Part shown: positions 1-8,475 of the stretch, piece after piece
Numbering within the stretch: the stretch's first letter is position 1
Layout: every line of letters begins with the position of its first letter
From: Marivirga tractuosa DSM 4126
Lineage (GTDB): Bacteria > Bacteroidota > Bacteroidia > Cytophagales > Cyclobacteriaceae
Assembly (NCBI RefSeq): GCF_000183425.1
Contig: NC_014759.1
Coordinates: 1,922,001-1,986,000 of the forward strand
DNA length: 64,000 nucleotides
Reading direction: 5' to 3'
Notes under the pieces: generated by a model
What the model was told of the DNA's origin: nothing
Databases searched by the model: none
What the model saw: the letters and a program-made list of their open reading frames with translations, nothing else
Position numbers and translations under genes: made by a program

Positions 1-72
1 AAAATGCTTCAAAATTCATTACAATAATAAACTTTTCAGCCCACCAGATAGTTACAAAAAGAAAATATAATT

Positions 73-558
73 ATGGCAAGACCCAACATTAAACTCATAA
101 AAGCAATTAGAACTGCTGCAATAAAGATTCAAGAGGGCACTCATTACCAATGGGGACATATGGGCGGTTGTAATTGCGGGCATTTAGCACAAGAACTAAC
201 TCCTTACAGCAAAAGAGAAATTCATGAATACGCCATGAGAAAATCCGGTGATTGGACCGATCAAGTAGAAGATTATTGTGGCACTACTGAAATGCCAATG
301 GATGAAATTATATCTAGCATGATGGATTCAGGCTTAGAAAGAAAAGATATGATTGATCTGGAAAGATTAAAAAATCAAGAGGTTAGAAGATTTATGGGCG
401 AAAGAGGTATGAAACTCTATCACAACAGTAAAGAAGATGTGGTGAATTATATGCTGGCTTGGGCTGATTTGCTAGAAGAGAAATTATTAAATAAAATTAA
501 CCTACCAGCAGATATAGGAGAATTTGACTCCATTTATGAAAACCAATTAACTCAATAG
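73..558 (+). CDS. conserved hypothetical protein, 161 aa
   Basis: I do not recognise a named family. The protein is soluble, with no signal peptide or membrane segment. An N-terminal helix is followed by a Gly/Cys-rich stretch (HMGGCNCGHLAQEL, about residues 29-42) and another Cys near residue 69. Clustered His/Cys residues suggest metal binding or a structural role, which is inference only. The rest is predicted mainly helical and acidic. The ATG at 73 follows an AT-rich leader with no clear Shine-Dalgarno. It stands alone; the next gene on this strand starts more than 200 bases later. Confidence 0.6.
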   Translation: MARPNIKLIKAIRTAAIKIQEGTHYQWGHMGGCNCGHLAQELTPYSKREIHEYAMRKSGDWTDQVEDYCGTTEMPMDEIISSMMDSGLERKDMIDLERLKNQEVRRFMGERGMKLYHNSKEDVVNYMLAWADLLEEKLLNKINLPADIGEFDSIYENQLTQ

Positions 559-779
559 TTGATTGGTTTTAGTCCAGTTCTTAAAAAGTTAATAATGATC
601 ATCCAAGTCAAAAGAAACTATTCAAGTAGTTGTCTTAATGAGATAATTGAATCCATTGTTCCATTAATTTCTACTTCCCAAGAGTAAATCCTCCATCTCC
701 ATACTCAACAATACTAGATTTCATTCGTTATCCGAGCAAAATATCTATTCATCATTTTTAGAAGAAAATTGCTTATAGC

Positions 780-1544
780 ATGAGATTCAATAAAATCACA
801 TTTTTTATATCAATACTTTTTGTTTCGACCAACCTATTTTCCCAATCCAAGCTTGAGAAAGCAGAACAATACTTTGATAATAGACATGAAACAATACAAA
901 ATGGAAAAGCCAATCGTAAGAATATTGATGAAGCAATAAGTCTTTTTCAGGAAGTGGATTCAGAACCAGAAAAAACAATTGGGTTGCTGAAAAGCTACGA
1001 GTTTAAAGCCTCTTGGACTAATGTTCCGGAAAATGAGAAAAGATCACTCTACAAAAAAGCCATAGATTTGGCCGAAAAAAAGTCAAGAGAGTTTCCAAAA
1101 AACGGAGCTATTGCGTACTGGTATGCAGCTAATTATGCTCGCTGGGCAGATTTAATTGATATTACAGAAGCTGCACAAGAAGGTGTACTAGATGAAATTA
1201 AAAAATTAGCCGAAAAAGCTATTGAATTAGATGAAAAATATAATCAAGCAGGTGCATTAAGACTATTAGGAGGCATGCATCTTGAAGTTCCCAATATCCC
1301 TTTAATTTTAAGTTGGCCTTCCAATGCGCAAGCAAAAAAGATATTACGCAAAGCCTATAGAATTGCCCCTCAGCATCCTGCTAACGTATATTTATATGCC
1401 AAAATGCTACATATCACTAAAACTAGTACAAGATCTAAAAAGGTATTTGAAGAATTGATAAAGAAAGAACCTAGAAGTGAATATTTTCTAGTTGATCAAA
1501 AATACATACAAAAGGGAAGGGAGTACTTCGAAGAGAATTTTTGA
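780..1544 (+). CDS. TatT-like TPR periplasmic protein
   Basis: 254 aa with a signal peptide (about residues 1-21, ending near LFSQS), so probably exported. The body is TPR-like helical repeats. The stretch YWYAANYARWADL (about 118-130), a helix pair ending KAIELDEKYNQAGALRLLGG and the segment LSWPSNAQAKKILRKAYRIA resemble the TatT family, described as a periplasmic trimeric TPR protein associated with TRAP-type transporters. No TRAP transporter gene lies nearby, so the partner is unknown and the protein may only share the fold. Stand-alone gene, converging on the small gene at 1553-1696. Confidence 0.65.
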   Translation: MRFNKITFFISILFVSTNLFSQSKLEKAEQYFDNRHETIQNGKANRKNIDEAISLFQEVDSEPEKTIGLLKSYEFKASWTNVPENEKRSLYKKAIDLAEKKSREFPKNGAIAYWYAANYARWADLIDITEAAQEGVLDEIKKLAEKAIELDEKYNQAGALRLLGGMHLEVPNIPLILSWPSNAQAKKILRKAYRIAPQHPANVYLYAKMLHITKTSTRSKKVFEELIKKEPRSEYFLVDQKYIQKGREYFEENF

Positions 1545-1552
1545 GAATTATA

Positions 1553-1696
1553 CTACAATGAATTTTTCGTCACAATATATCTATAAGCAACAATCGCCTT
1601 TTCCAATTTACTAAGTTTCGTCAAATCTTTTTTAGCTAAACTGGGCAATATAATTTTATTAATTTTCGCCAGAATTTTAAAGAATGATTTTTTCAT
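1553..1696 (-). CDS. small conserved basic protein, 47 aa
   Basis: An intact 48-codon frame runs from an ATG at 1696 to a TAG at 1553-1555. The product begins MKKSFFKILAKINKIILPSL and contains LSKLEKAIVAYRYIVTKNSL at the end. From memory this matches a family of about 45-55 residue basic proteins found throughout Bacteroidota, with a KKSFFK..AKINK start and a YRY.VTKNSL end. Databases sometimes label them SsrA-binding protein, probably wrongly, as they are far shorter than SmpB. Function unknown. The start codon lies 13 bases downstream of the hairpin at 1710-1724, so that hairpin sits in its leader. Confidence 0.65.
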   Translation of the reverse strand: MKKSFFKILAKINKIILPSLAKKDLTKLSKLEKAIVAYRYIVTKNSL

Positions 1697-1709
1697 AAAA
1701 AAACAAAAA

Positions 1710-1724
1710 GCCCCAAAAAGGGGC
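1710..1724. terminator. bidirectional intrinsic terminator
   Basis: Five-base-pair all-GC stem GCCCC/GGGGC with an AAAAA loop, flanked by T-rich runs on both strands: nine T on the plus strand after the stem, and TTTTTGTTTTTTT on the minus strand. It lies directly after the stop codon of the TerB-like gene and directly before the start of the 47-aa gene on the same strand. Confidence 0.75.
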
Positions 1725-1732
1725 ATTTTTTT

Positions 1733-2128
1733 TTATCTAGTAGAATATTTTCTTAATCTTCTTTTCAATTCTTCTCTATCGCTTGTAATACTTGGGTCAC
1801 TATAAATACTTTTTGATAACTCTGCTACAGATTTCTTTTTATACCCTAACTTTTGAGCGATTTCTTGGCAGAAAACAATCTCACTTTTATATACTTTCCC
1901 ATCAATTTTCATTAATTGAATGATATTATATAAATATTCAAATCTTTGATCTTCTGATAAACTATCCAAATTTTTGATTGGCTCCGGGTTTTTAATCATC
2001 TGATAAATTTCATCCTCTGAAACTCCATTAGCCTTACCAATTTTTTCAATCAAGTTCGCTTCTTTATCTGCCAGCTCATTATCAATTGTGGCTAATTTAA
2101 TTAAAATTTTTAGCTGTTCTTTTAACAT
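1733..2128 (-). CDS. TerB-like domain protein
   Basis: 131 aa, soluble and helical. The layout fits a TerB-like (TerB/DjlA N-terminal type) seven-helix domain: an early IKLATIDNELADKEANLIEKI helix pair with acidic turn, then IIQLMKIDGKVYKSEIVFCQEIAQKLG about sixty residues later, each with a D-x-E/K turn that may bind metal. The family is linked to tellurite resistance operons but also occurs alone with undefined roles. No ter genes are nearby, so a resistance role should not be assumed. Transcription ends at the hairpin at 1710-1724. Confidence 0.65.
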   Translation of the reverse strand: MLKEQLKILIKLATIDNELADKEANLIEKIGKANGVSEDEIYQMIKNPEPIKNLDSLSEDQRFEYLYNIIQLMKIDGKVYKSEIVFCQEIAQKLGYKKKSVAELSKSIYSDPSITSDREELKRRLRKYSTR

Positions 2129-2494
2129 GGTTTGAATTTTAGACTTTTAAGTTTTAGTATCTTCTATGGTATTAAATATGCAATAGAGGTCAATAAATAA
2201 TGACTATTAGCATACAATTCTTTCATTAACGCATCTAAAGTTAATAATACTTTTGAAAAATCACATTTTTTTATCGGCTAATGTAATTATTCAATACTTT
2301 TTTAAGTAAAATTAAAATGTCAGCCTTCTGTCATTAAGTTTATTTCAATTATCTATTTGGCTGGAATTTCCTAAATTGAGATTATTACGCTAGTCCGACT
2401 TAATATAATGGTATTAAGATTAATGTTTCAAGCTACGAAATTTAGCGACATCCTATTCGATTTATAATAAATAAGACTGTAAAAGTGGTTTAAC
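2129..2494. other. intergenic region with divergent promoters, no gene seen
   Basis: 366 bases between the divergent TerB-like gene and the hydrolase-OsmC gene. It is very AT-rich. I find no open frame of note, no exact TAnnTTTG element and no strong hairpin. It presumably carries promoters for both flanking genes. Confidence 0.5.
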
Positions 2495-3709
2495 ATGAAA
2501 AAGGAAAAAATAAATTTTGAAGGATCAATGGGAGATCAATTAGCTGCTGAAATTCATTTTCCCGCTGATGATCACGCTCATAACTTTGTAATTTTTGCAC
2601 ATTGCTTTACATGCAATAAAAATCTTAACGCAGTAAAAAATATAATTCTTGGTATGACCAAAAAAGGTTTTGCAGTATTAAGTTTTGATTTTACTGGATT
2701 AGGGCAAAGCCAAGGCGACTTCTCAGACACCAATTTTTCTTCTAATATAGAAGACCTTATTAAAGCAGCAGAATATTTAGAGAAAAAATATCAAGCAGCA
2801 ACTATGCTTGTTGGCCATTCTTTAGGCGGGGCAGCAGTATTAATGGCAGCGGCTAAAATTGATTCAATTTCATCAGTAGCTACTATTGGGGCTCCCTCTC
2901 AACCAGATCATGTACTGCACTTAATAGAAGATGGAAAGGAAGAAATCAAAAGAAAAGGTGAGGCAGAAGTGAGTATCGGTGGAAGACCTTTTAAAATAAA
3001 AAAGCAATTCCTAGACGATCTTCAAGACAAAGACAATCTAAAAAAGATAGAAGATTTAAGGAAGTCACTTTTAATTCTACATTCTCCGCAGGATAATACT
3101 GTGGACATTTCAAATGCGGCCGCTATTTATGAAAAAGCACATCACCCAAAGAGCTTCATTTCATTAGATGGTGCAGATCATTTGCTAAGCAATAAAGATG
3201 ATTCCTTATATGCTGGTGAAGTAATTGCAACCTGGGCAGCCCGATATGTTCATAAGCCGAAGCAGCAACAAATCTCTACAAATTCGCAAACTGTTGCATT
3301 CATAGGGGATAAAGATCAAAAATATACTACTCAGATAGTGGCTGAAGGTCATCATTTAGTAGCAGATGAACCTGAAAATGTTGGCGGAAACAATTTCGGC
3401 ACTTCCCCCTATGGATTATTGACTTCAGCTTTGGCTGCTTGCACTGCCATTACAATGCGGATGTACGCCAACAGAAAAGAATGGGATGTGGATGAAATTT
3501 TGGTTCATGTGGATCAGGAGCAAAGATATGATGAGGACAGTGAAGATTGTGAATCAGACAATAGCAAAATCACATTCTTTGACAGAACTATTGAAATCAA
3601 GGGGGCATTGGATGAGAAACAAAGAAAACGGTTAATAGAAATAGCTAATAAATGCCCAGTCCACAAAACTCTGGAAAGTAAAATTAAAGTAGAAACGAAG
3701 GAGAGATAA
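2495..3709 (+). CDS. bifunctional alpha/beta hydrolase - OsmC family protein
   Basis: 404 aa with two domains. Residues about 1-250 form an alpha/beta hydrolase: the nucleophile elbow GHSLGG places the catalytic Ser at 109, an Asp follows in HSPQDNTVD and a His in DGADHLL. Residues about 265-404 form an OsmC-like peroxiredoxin domain with the paired cysteines Cys316 (AACTAIT) and Cys387 (CPVHKTL). OsmC proteins reduce organic hydroperoxides through two such cysteines. The fusion is a recognised architecture; the hydrolase may release oxidised acyl groups for the OsmC half, but that coupling is inference. Cytoplasmic, with no signal peptide. Confidence 0.88.
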   Translation: MKKEKINFEGSMGDQLAAEIHFPADDHAHNFVIFAHCFTCNKNLNAVKNIILGMTKKGFAVLSFDFTGLGQSQGDFSDTNFSSNIEDLIKAAEYLEKKYQAATMLVGHSLGGAAVLMAAAKIDSISSVATIGAPSQPDHVLHLIEDGKEEIKRKGEAEVSIGGRPFKIKKQFLDDLQDKDNLKKIEDLRKSLLILHSPQDNTVDISNAAAIYEKAHHPKSFISLDGADHLLSNKDDSLYAGEVIATWAARYVHKPKQQQISTNSQTVAFIGDKDQKYTTQIVAEGHHLVADEPENVGGNNFGTSPYGLLTSALAACTAITMRMYANRKEWDVDEILVHVDQEQRYDEDSEDCESDNSKITFFDRTIEIKGALDEKQRKRLIEIANKCPVHKTLESKIKVETKER

Positions 3710-3849
3710 GGAGATGGAAGTTATAAGACGGAAGCTTGTCAATACCTAAATAGCATTGACCTTTTTGAAAAAAAATCAGTTCTGACCCTCTTAAGTCATG
3801 TGAAGCTAAAATTCTTTTCTATCTTCAAGCAAATTTTTATGGCTTCACT

Positions 3850-5637
3850 ATGATTTTAAATACCATTGACTGGGTTATTCTTTTTGGTTTTTTATTAATT
3901 TCCTTAGGAATAGGTTTTTGGACTTCCAGAAAAAATAAAAGTGCCTCTGAATTTTTTGCAGCTGGAGGTAAAATGCCCTGGTGGCTTTTGGGTGTTTCCA
4001 TGGTCGCAACCACATTTTCAACCGACACCCCAAATCTTGTAACTGATATTGTTCGTCAAAATGGTGTGTCGGGAAACTGGGCATGGTGGGCTTTTCTTCT
4101 GACTGGGATGTTGACGGTTTTCGTTTATGCTGGGCTCTGGAAAAAATCAGGAGTGTTGACTGATGTTGAATTCTATGAATTAAGATATTCGGGCAAAGCC
4201 GCTAGATTCTTAAGAGGCTTCAGGGCGATTTATTTAGGATTTCTTTTTAATGTAATGATTATGGCTTCGGTAAGTTTGGCCGCTATCAAGATAGGAGGTG
4301 TTTTATTGGGGCTCAGCCCAGTGGAAACCGTGGTCATTGCAGGAGTTATAACGGTAATCTATAGCAGTCTGGGCGGATTAAGAGGTGTTTTATTTACAGA
4401 TTTCCTGCAGTTTTTTCTTTCTTTAGGTGGCGCTTTTGTAGCTGCATACGTAGCCTTGAATCATCCTAAGGTAGGGGGATTGGATAATTTATTAGTACAT
4501 GAAAATGTAGTGGATAAATTATCTTTTTTTCCTTCATTCTCAAATCCAGAAATGTGGGTCATGCTTTTGATCATTCCACTTTTGGTACAATGGTGGAGCA
4601 CATGGTATCCGGGGGCTGAGCCAGGTGGTGGTGGCTACATTGCACAACGAATGTTTGCAGCAAAAAATGCCGATCATTCTATAAAAGCCGTCTTATTTTT
4701 CAACGTTGCTCACTATGCAATCAGGCCATGGCCCTGGATTATTGTTGCACTTTGTTCGATCATTGTTTTTCCCGATTTAGATAGTTTTGCAAAAGCTTTC
4801 CCAGCAGTAAACTCAGGAGTTGCTACTCATGATATGGGCTATCCTGCTATGCTAACTTTTATTCCTGCCGGATTATTAGGACTGGTAGTCACTTCATTAG
4901 TAGCTGCCTACATGAGCACCATTTCCACTCACTTGAATTGGGGTTCTTCTTATTTGGTGAATGATGTCTACAAAAGATTCATCAATCCTACAGCTTCAGA
5001 AGGCAAGCAGGTTTTATTAGGACGATTATTAACTGTTGTATTAATGATTTTCAGTATGCTGATGGCTCTAGTTTTAGAAAATGCCTTGCAAACTTTTGAA
5101 ATACTATTGCAAATCGGAGCTGGTACTGGTTTGATTTTTATTCTCCGCTGGTTCTGGTGGAGAGTAAATGCTATTAGTGAAATAGTTGCTATGGTGGTCA
5201 GTTTCTTAATTGCCCTATATTTTGCTTTTGCAACCCATCCTTTTGGCTTCGAAGAACTATTATCTTGGCAGAAATTAATCATAGGCGTAAGTATCACAAC
5301 AATAAGTTGGGTAACGGCTAGTTTTCTTACACAAAAAACTGCTGATGAACAATTAGCAAATTTCCTCAACAAAGTAAATCCCGGAGGCCCGGGCTGGAAG
5401 AAAATTATAGCAAGATTATCAACCAAAGGATTAATTCAGCATAAAGCTCAAAAATGGAAAGTCCCGACAGGAATTATTTGTATGATAGCGGGAAGTATGG
5501 GCGTTTACGGCTTACTATTTAGCACTGGATTATTTATTTATGGCGAGCTATTAGAAGCGAGTGGTTTATTACTTTTTAGTGTATTTTGTGGATATGTGAT
5601 TTTTAAATTGTACCCAAAAATTATCGCTGAGGATTAA
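3850..5637 (+). CDS. sodium:solute symporter family (SLC5/SSS) transporter
   Basis: 595 aa integral membrane protein with about 13-14 hydrophobic segments, beginning at residue 8. The N-terminus ASEFFAAGGKMPWWLLG and the following VATTFSTDTPN segment match the sodium-site region of the SSS family. These carriers couple Na+ influx to uptake of a small solute (sugars, amino acids, carboxylates); the substrate cannot be read from sequence. Its 3 prime end overlaps the convergent DUF962 gene by 17 bases. A stand-alone gene with no catabolic neighbours. Confidence 0.85.
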   Translation: MILNTIDWVILFGFLLISLGIGFWTSRKNKSASEFFAAGGKMPWWLLGVSMVATTFSTDTPNLVTDIVRQNGVSGNWAWWAFLLTGMLTVFVYAGLWKKSGVLTDVEFYELRYSGKAARFLRGFRAIYLGFLFNVMIMASVSLAAIKIGGVLLGLSPVETVVIAGVITVIYSSLGGLRGVLFTDFLQFFLSLGGAFVAAYVALNHPKVGGLDNLLVHENVVDKLSFFPSFSNPEMWVMLLIIPLLVQWWSTWYPGAEPGGGGYIAQRMFAAKNADHSIKAVLFFNVAHYAIRPWPWIIVALCSIIVFPDLDSFAKAFPAVNSGVATHDMGYPAMLTFIPAGLLGLVVTSLVAAYMSTISTHLNWGSSYLVNDVYKRFINPTASEGKQVLLGRLLTVVLMIFSMLMALVLENALQTFEILLQIGAGTGLIFILRWFWWRVNAISEIVAMVVSFLIALYFAFATHPFGFEELLSWQKLIIGVSITTISWVTASFLTQKTADEQLANFLNKVNPGGPGWKKIIARLSTKGLIQHKAQKWKVPTGIICMIAGSMGVYGLLFSTGLFIYGELLEASGLLLFSVFCGYVIFKLYPKIIAED

Positions 5638-5941
5638 TGGGTTGCTTCCCTATTAAAATCTGGAAAAACATTTTAAAATCAGAAGCTAAACTCCAAAGTG
5701 GATAAGTGAAAGTAGCGGGCTTGTTTTGCTCGAAAAAGAAATGACCAACCCAAGCAAATCCGTATCCTACAACTGGGATCAAGGCTAAGCCCCAATAGGT
5801 TTGAGTAATTAAAGCCCAAGCTAAAACACCAAACAATAAAGCGGTACCTGTAAAATGCAATTTCCTACAAGTAGGGTCTTGGTGTTCGGTTAAGTAGTAT
5901 GGATAAAACTCTTTAAAGCTTTTATATTTTCTTTCAGCCAT
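5621..5941 (-). CDS. DUF962 / Mpo1-like membrane protein
   Basis: 106 aa from the ATG at 5941 (MAERKYKSF). A longer frame would need a TTG at 5980, and homologues usually begin with a F..FYPYYL motif close to the N-terminus, so I chose the ATG. It shows the DUF962 pattern: YYLTEHQDPTCRKLHFTGT, two or three membrane helices, then GHFFFEQNKPATF and a final SDFKMF segment. Yeast Mpo1 of this family is an iron-dependent dioxygenase in 2-hydroxy fatty acid alpha-oxidation; the conserved His residues (EHQDP, KLHF, GHFFFE) are present. A lipid-related role is inferred by family only. Confidence 0.82.
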   Translation of the reverse strand: MAERKYKSFKEFYPYYLTEHQDPTCRKLHFTGTALLFGVLAWALITQTYWGLALIPVVGYGFAWVGHFFFEQNKPATFTYPLWSLASDFKMFFQILIGKQPINPQR

Positions 5942-6001
5942 GACCTTAAAATTTGTTAACAAATTAATCAAAAAGGACAAGATTCGAAAATTAGTAAGTC
6001 T

Positions 6002-6409
6002 TTAATCCTTTTTGAATTTATTTTTATTTACAAATTTTCCTTGTGGCTTTTTTACCTTTCTATAAAATATAAAGGAAAGCGTAAGTAAAAATACTATTAC
6101 AAGCTCAATTTCTAAATTTTCCAATTTAATCATTTCGTAACTATATGCTAAATAGAATAAGCAAAGTGCCATTGCAACCAAAATGCCTGCCCCAGATTTT
6201 TCGTATTTAAATCTTCTCTTTGCAAGCTTAGGTTCAACGGAATTTAATAAAACAATATCATCAACCTCCTTAATTATACTTGCAATCTGCTTTTCGTGCA
6301 GACCCTTTTCTTCTAACTCTGTCCTAATTTGATTAAAAGGAAAATCCTCAAATACTACTTTCATGGCATAATTCGCTTCTAATTCTAATTTTCCTTGTTC
6401 ACTCATCAT
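6002..6409 (-). CDS. small two-TM membrane protein
   Basis: 135 aa; unrecognised. The first 70 residues are soluble and acidic, and two hydrophobic helices follow (about 73-93 and 100-118), ending in a basic tail rich in Lys. Tandem ATG codons at 6409 and 6406 both fit. It is divergent from the prohibitin-like gene, with about 80 bases between the starts. The upstream DUF962 gene lies on the same strand 60 bases further on. No function can be assigned. Confidence 0.55.
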   Translation of the reverse strand: MMSEQGKLELEANYAMKVVFEDFPFNQIRTELEEKGLHEKQIASIIKEVDDIVLLNSVEPKLAKRRFKYEKSGAGILVAMALCLFYLAYSYEMIKLENLEIELVIVFLLTLSFIFYRKVKKPQGKFVNKNKFKKD

Positions 6410-6487
6410 TTCTGTACAATATAACAGACCAAATACTTAACACATTGGTATAATTATTGGTTGTAAATGGAAAAAAACTAGAAAACC

Positions 6488-7258
6488 ATGAAAAATCTAA
6501 TGATCCCCTTAGTTGCACTACTAATTTGCAGTTGTACTGTTGTCCGTCAAGGTGAAGTTGGCGTAAAACGAAAACTTGGCAAAATCGACCCTGATGTATA
6601 TTATGCTGGTCTTTACGGAATAAACCCATTTTTTACGAAGATGATCAAAACCCCTACAAGAACCGAGAACCTTGAACTAAATCTTAGCCTGCCCAGTAAA
6701 GAAGGTTTAAGCATTCAGTCCGAAATATCCATCCTTTATCGAATAAAAGAGGATATGGCTCCTTTAATAATTGAAGATATTGGTCAAAACTATGTTAGAA
6801 ATGCCATACTGCCTGTTTTCAGATCAGCTTCCTCTGATATTTCCGCCAATTTTATGGCCAAGGATATGCATTCGGGAAAAAGAAAGCAGATAGAAACGGA
6901 AATTAAAGAAAGAATGACTGAAGTATTAAGTCCGCGAGGATTCATCATAGAGGAAGTTTTAATGAAAAGCATTGAACTCCCACGTGAATTATCAGCTGCC
7001 ATAGAACGGAAATTACAAGCGGAGCAAGAATCTATGAGCATGGATTTTATTTTAGAAATTGAAAGGAAAGAAGCAGAAAGAAGAAGAATTGAAGCAGAAG
7101 GCAACAGAGATGCTCAGAAAATTTTAGCTGAAGGCTTAAATGATGCCATTATTCAATTAAGAAGTATTGAAGCTTTTAAAGAACTTTCAAAAAGCCCCAA
7201 TGCTAAAGTAATTATTACTGACGGCAAAACACCTTTATTGATCCCAGGTGATAATTAA
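6488..7258 (+). CDS. prohibitin/SPFH-domain lipoprotein
   Basis: 256 aa. The N-terminus MKNLMIPLVALLICSC carries a lipobox-like LICSC with Cys near residue 16, so it is probably an anchored lipoprotein rather than a transmembrane protein. Residues about 18-190 are an SPFH/prohibitin domain (VRQGEVGVKRKLGKI, then VRNAILPVFRSASSDI), followed by a charged helix (RKEAERRRIEAEGNRDAQKI) typical of SPFH oligomerisation. Prohibitin-like proteins form ring assemblies that scaffold membrane proteases. Neighbours give no clue to a partner. The gene converges on hemB across a shared hairpin. Confidence 0.82.
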   Translation: MKNLMIPLVALLICSCTVVRQGEVGVKRKLGKIDPDVYYAGLYGINPFFTKMIKTPTRTENLELNLSLPSKEGLSIQSEISILYRIKEDMAPLIIEDIGQNYVRNAILPVFRSASSDISANFMAKDMHSGKRKQIETEIKERMTEVLSPRGFIIEEVLMKSIELPRELSAAIERKLQAEQESMSMDFILEIERKEAERRRIEAEGNRDAQKILAEGLNDAIIQLRSIEAFKELSKSPNAKVIITDGKTPLLIPGDN

Positions 7259-7263
7259 AAAGA

Positions 7264-7298
7264 GGTCCTAAGATTAGTCTGAAAATTTTCTTAGGACC
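7264..7298. terminator. hairpin between convergent genes
   Basis: Inverted repeat GGTCCTAAGA / TCTTAGGACC, 10 base pairs, arms 7264-7273 and 7289-7298. It lies between the stop codons of the prohibitin-like gene and hemB. It lacks a strong T run, so it is probably a weak bidirectional terminator. Confidence 0.6.
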
Positions 7299-7315
7299 CA
7301 TTCCCATTTATCAAT

Positions 7316-8290
7316 TTATTTATTCAATATTTGAGCCGCCTCTTTAGCAAAATAGCTTAAAATCACATCTGCTCCAGCTCTTTTGATGCTCAATAAACTT
7401 TCCATCATGGTGGCTTCTCCATTTAACCAGCCCTTTTCTGCAGCTGCTTTTATCATGCTATATTCACCACTCACATTATAGGCAGCAATTGGCAATTCAT
7501 TATTCTCTTTCAACAAATGAATGACGTCCAAATAAGCCAAAGCGGGCTTCACCATTAAAAAATCAGCTCCTTCTTGGGCATCCAACTCCGCCTCAATTAA
7601 AGCTTCATATTTATTGGCAGGGTTCATCTGATAGGTTTTTTTATCCCCTGATTTAGGAGCTGAATCCAAAGCATCGCGAAAAGGACCATAAAAAGCAGAA
7701 GCATATTTGGCACAATAACTCATAATGGAGGTATTCTCAAATCCATTTTCGTCTAAAACATCACGGATATATTCCACTCTGCCATCCATCATATCAGAAG
7801 GGCCAATAATATCAATCCCAGTTTCTGCTTGAGCTAAAGCCATATCAGCCAAAACATCCAAAGTTTCATCATTGAGAATATTGCCGTTTTCATCTACTAT
7901 TCCATCATGCCCGTCACTGCTGTATGGATCCATAGCTACATCCGTCATGATGCAAGCTTCCGGAAATTTGGCTTTAATTTCTTTTAAGGCTTTCAAATAG
8001 AAAAAACTCTCATCTGCACTTTTAGTAGCCATTTTATCTTTATGCTTTTCCTCCACCACTGGGAAAACATCAAAAGCTTTAATGCCTAATTTCATGCATT
8101 CCTCGATTTCTTTTAACATTAAATCTACTGTGAATCGATAAATGCCAGGCATGCTGTCTACTTCGACTTTCTTATTTTTTCCCTCCAATAAAAAAAGGGG
8201 AAAGATAAAATCTTTGGTAGTTAAAGTGGTTTCCTCCACCATTTCACGGATGGCTGCTGATTTGCGATTTCTTCTCGGGCGTATTAACAT
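7316..8290 (-). CDS. hemB: porphobilinogen synthase (delta-aminolevulinate dehydratase)
   Basis: 324 aa from the ATG at 8290. Condenses two 5-aminolevulinate molecules to porphobilinogen in tetrapyrrole synthesis; cytoplasmic, usually octameric. Full-length with both Schiff-base lysine regions: SYCAKYASAFYGPFRDA and FLMVKPALAYLDVI. The site that holds three zinc-binding cysteines in animal and many bacterial enzymes reads TDVAMDPYSSDGHDG here, so Asp/Ser replace Cys and the enzyme should be the magnesium-dependent type. With hemN at 59.6 kb the window carries an early and a late step of haem synthesis. A TAnnTTTG element lies 21 bases upstream. Confidence 0.97.
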   Translation of the reverse strand: MLIRPRRNRKSAAIREMVEETTLTTKDFIFPLFLLEGKNKKVEVDSMPGIYRFTVDLMLKEIEECMKLGIKAFDVFPVVEEKHKDKMATKSADESFFYLKALKEIKAKFPEACIMTDVAMDPYSSDGHDGIVDENGNILNDETLDVLADMALAQAETGIDIIGPSDMMDGRVEYIRDVLDENGFENTSIMSYCAKYASAFYGPFRDALDSAPKSGDKKTYQMNPANKYEALIEAELDAQEGADFLMVKPALAYLDVIHLLKENNELPIAAYNVSGEYSMIKAAAEKGWLNGEATMMESLLSIKRAGADVILSYFAKEAAQILNK

Positions 8291-8311
8291 CAATATTACT
8301 TTTTCTTAGCT

Positions 8312-8319
8312 CAAAGTTA
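8312..8319 (-). promoter_or_regulatory. -7 element of hemB promoter
   Basis: TAACTTTG on the minus strand fits the Bacteroidota sigma-A -7 consensus TAnnTTTG. It lies 21 bases upstream of the hemB start. No clear -33 TTTG is present. Confidence 0.5.
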
Positions 8320-8442
8320 AGCTTTTATGAAATGGAAATTGGAATCAGATTTAAAAAATCATAAGATCATAGATAATTTTACATTTTGATAAAAATAAAA
8401 ATTACGAGATGACGGATTGTTTCAATTTACCGAATTACCTTC

Positions 8443-8450
8443 TACTTTTG
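8443..8450 (+). promoter_or_regulatory. -7 element upstream of acid phosphatase gene
   Basis: TACTTTTG fits TAnnTTTG and lies 25 bases upstream of the ATG at 8476. An ATTG at 8416-8419 may serve as the -33 element, with 23 bases between. Confidence 0.55.
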
Positions 8451-8475
8451 CAAAAGTTCTAAAATACAAAATAAT

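Noticed and set aside
3779..3801. Possible FNR-like site upstream of the symporter (TGAC ... AGTCA)
   Set aside because: The half-sites are eight bases apart instead of four and there is no suitable -7 element.
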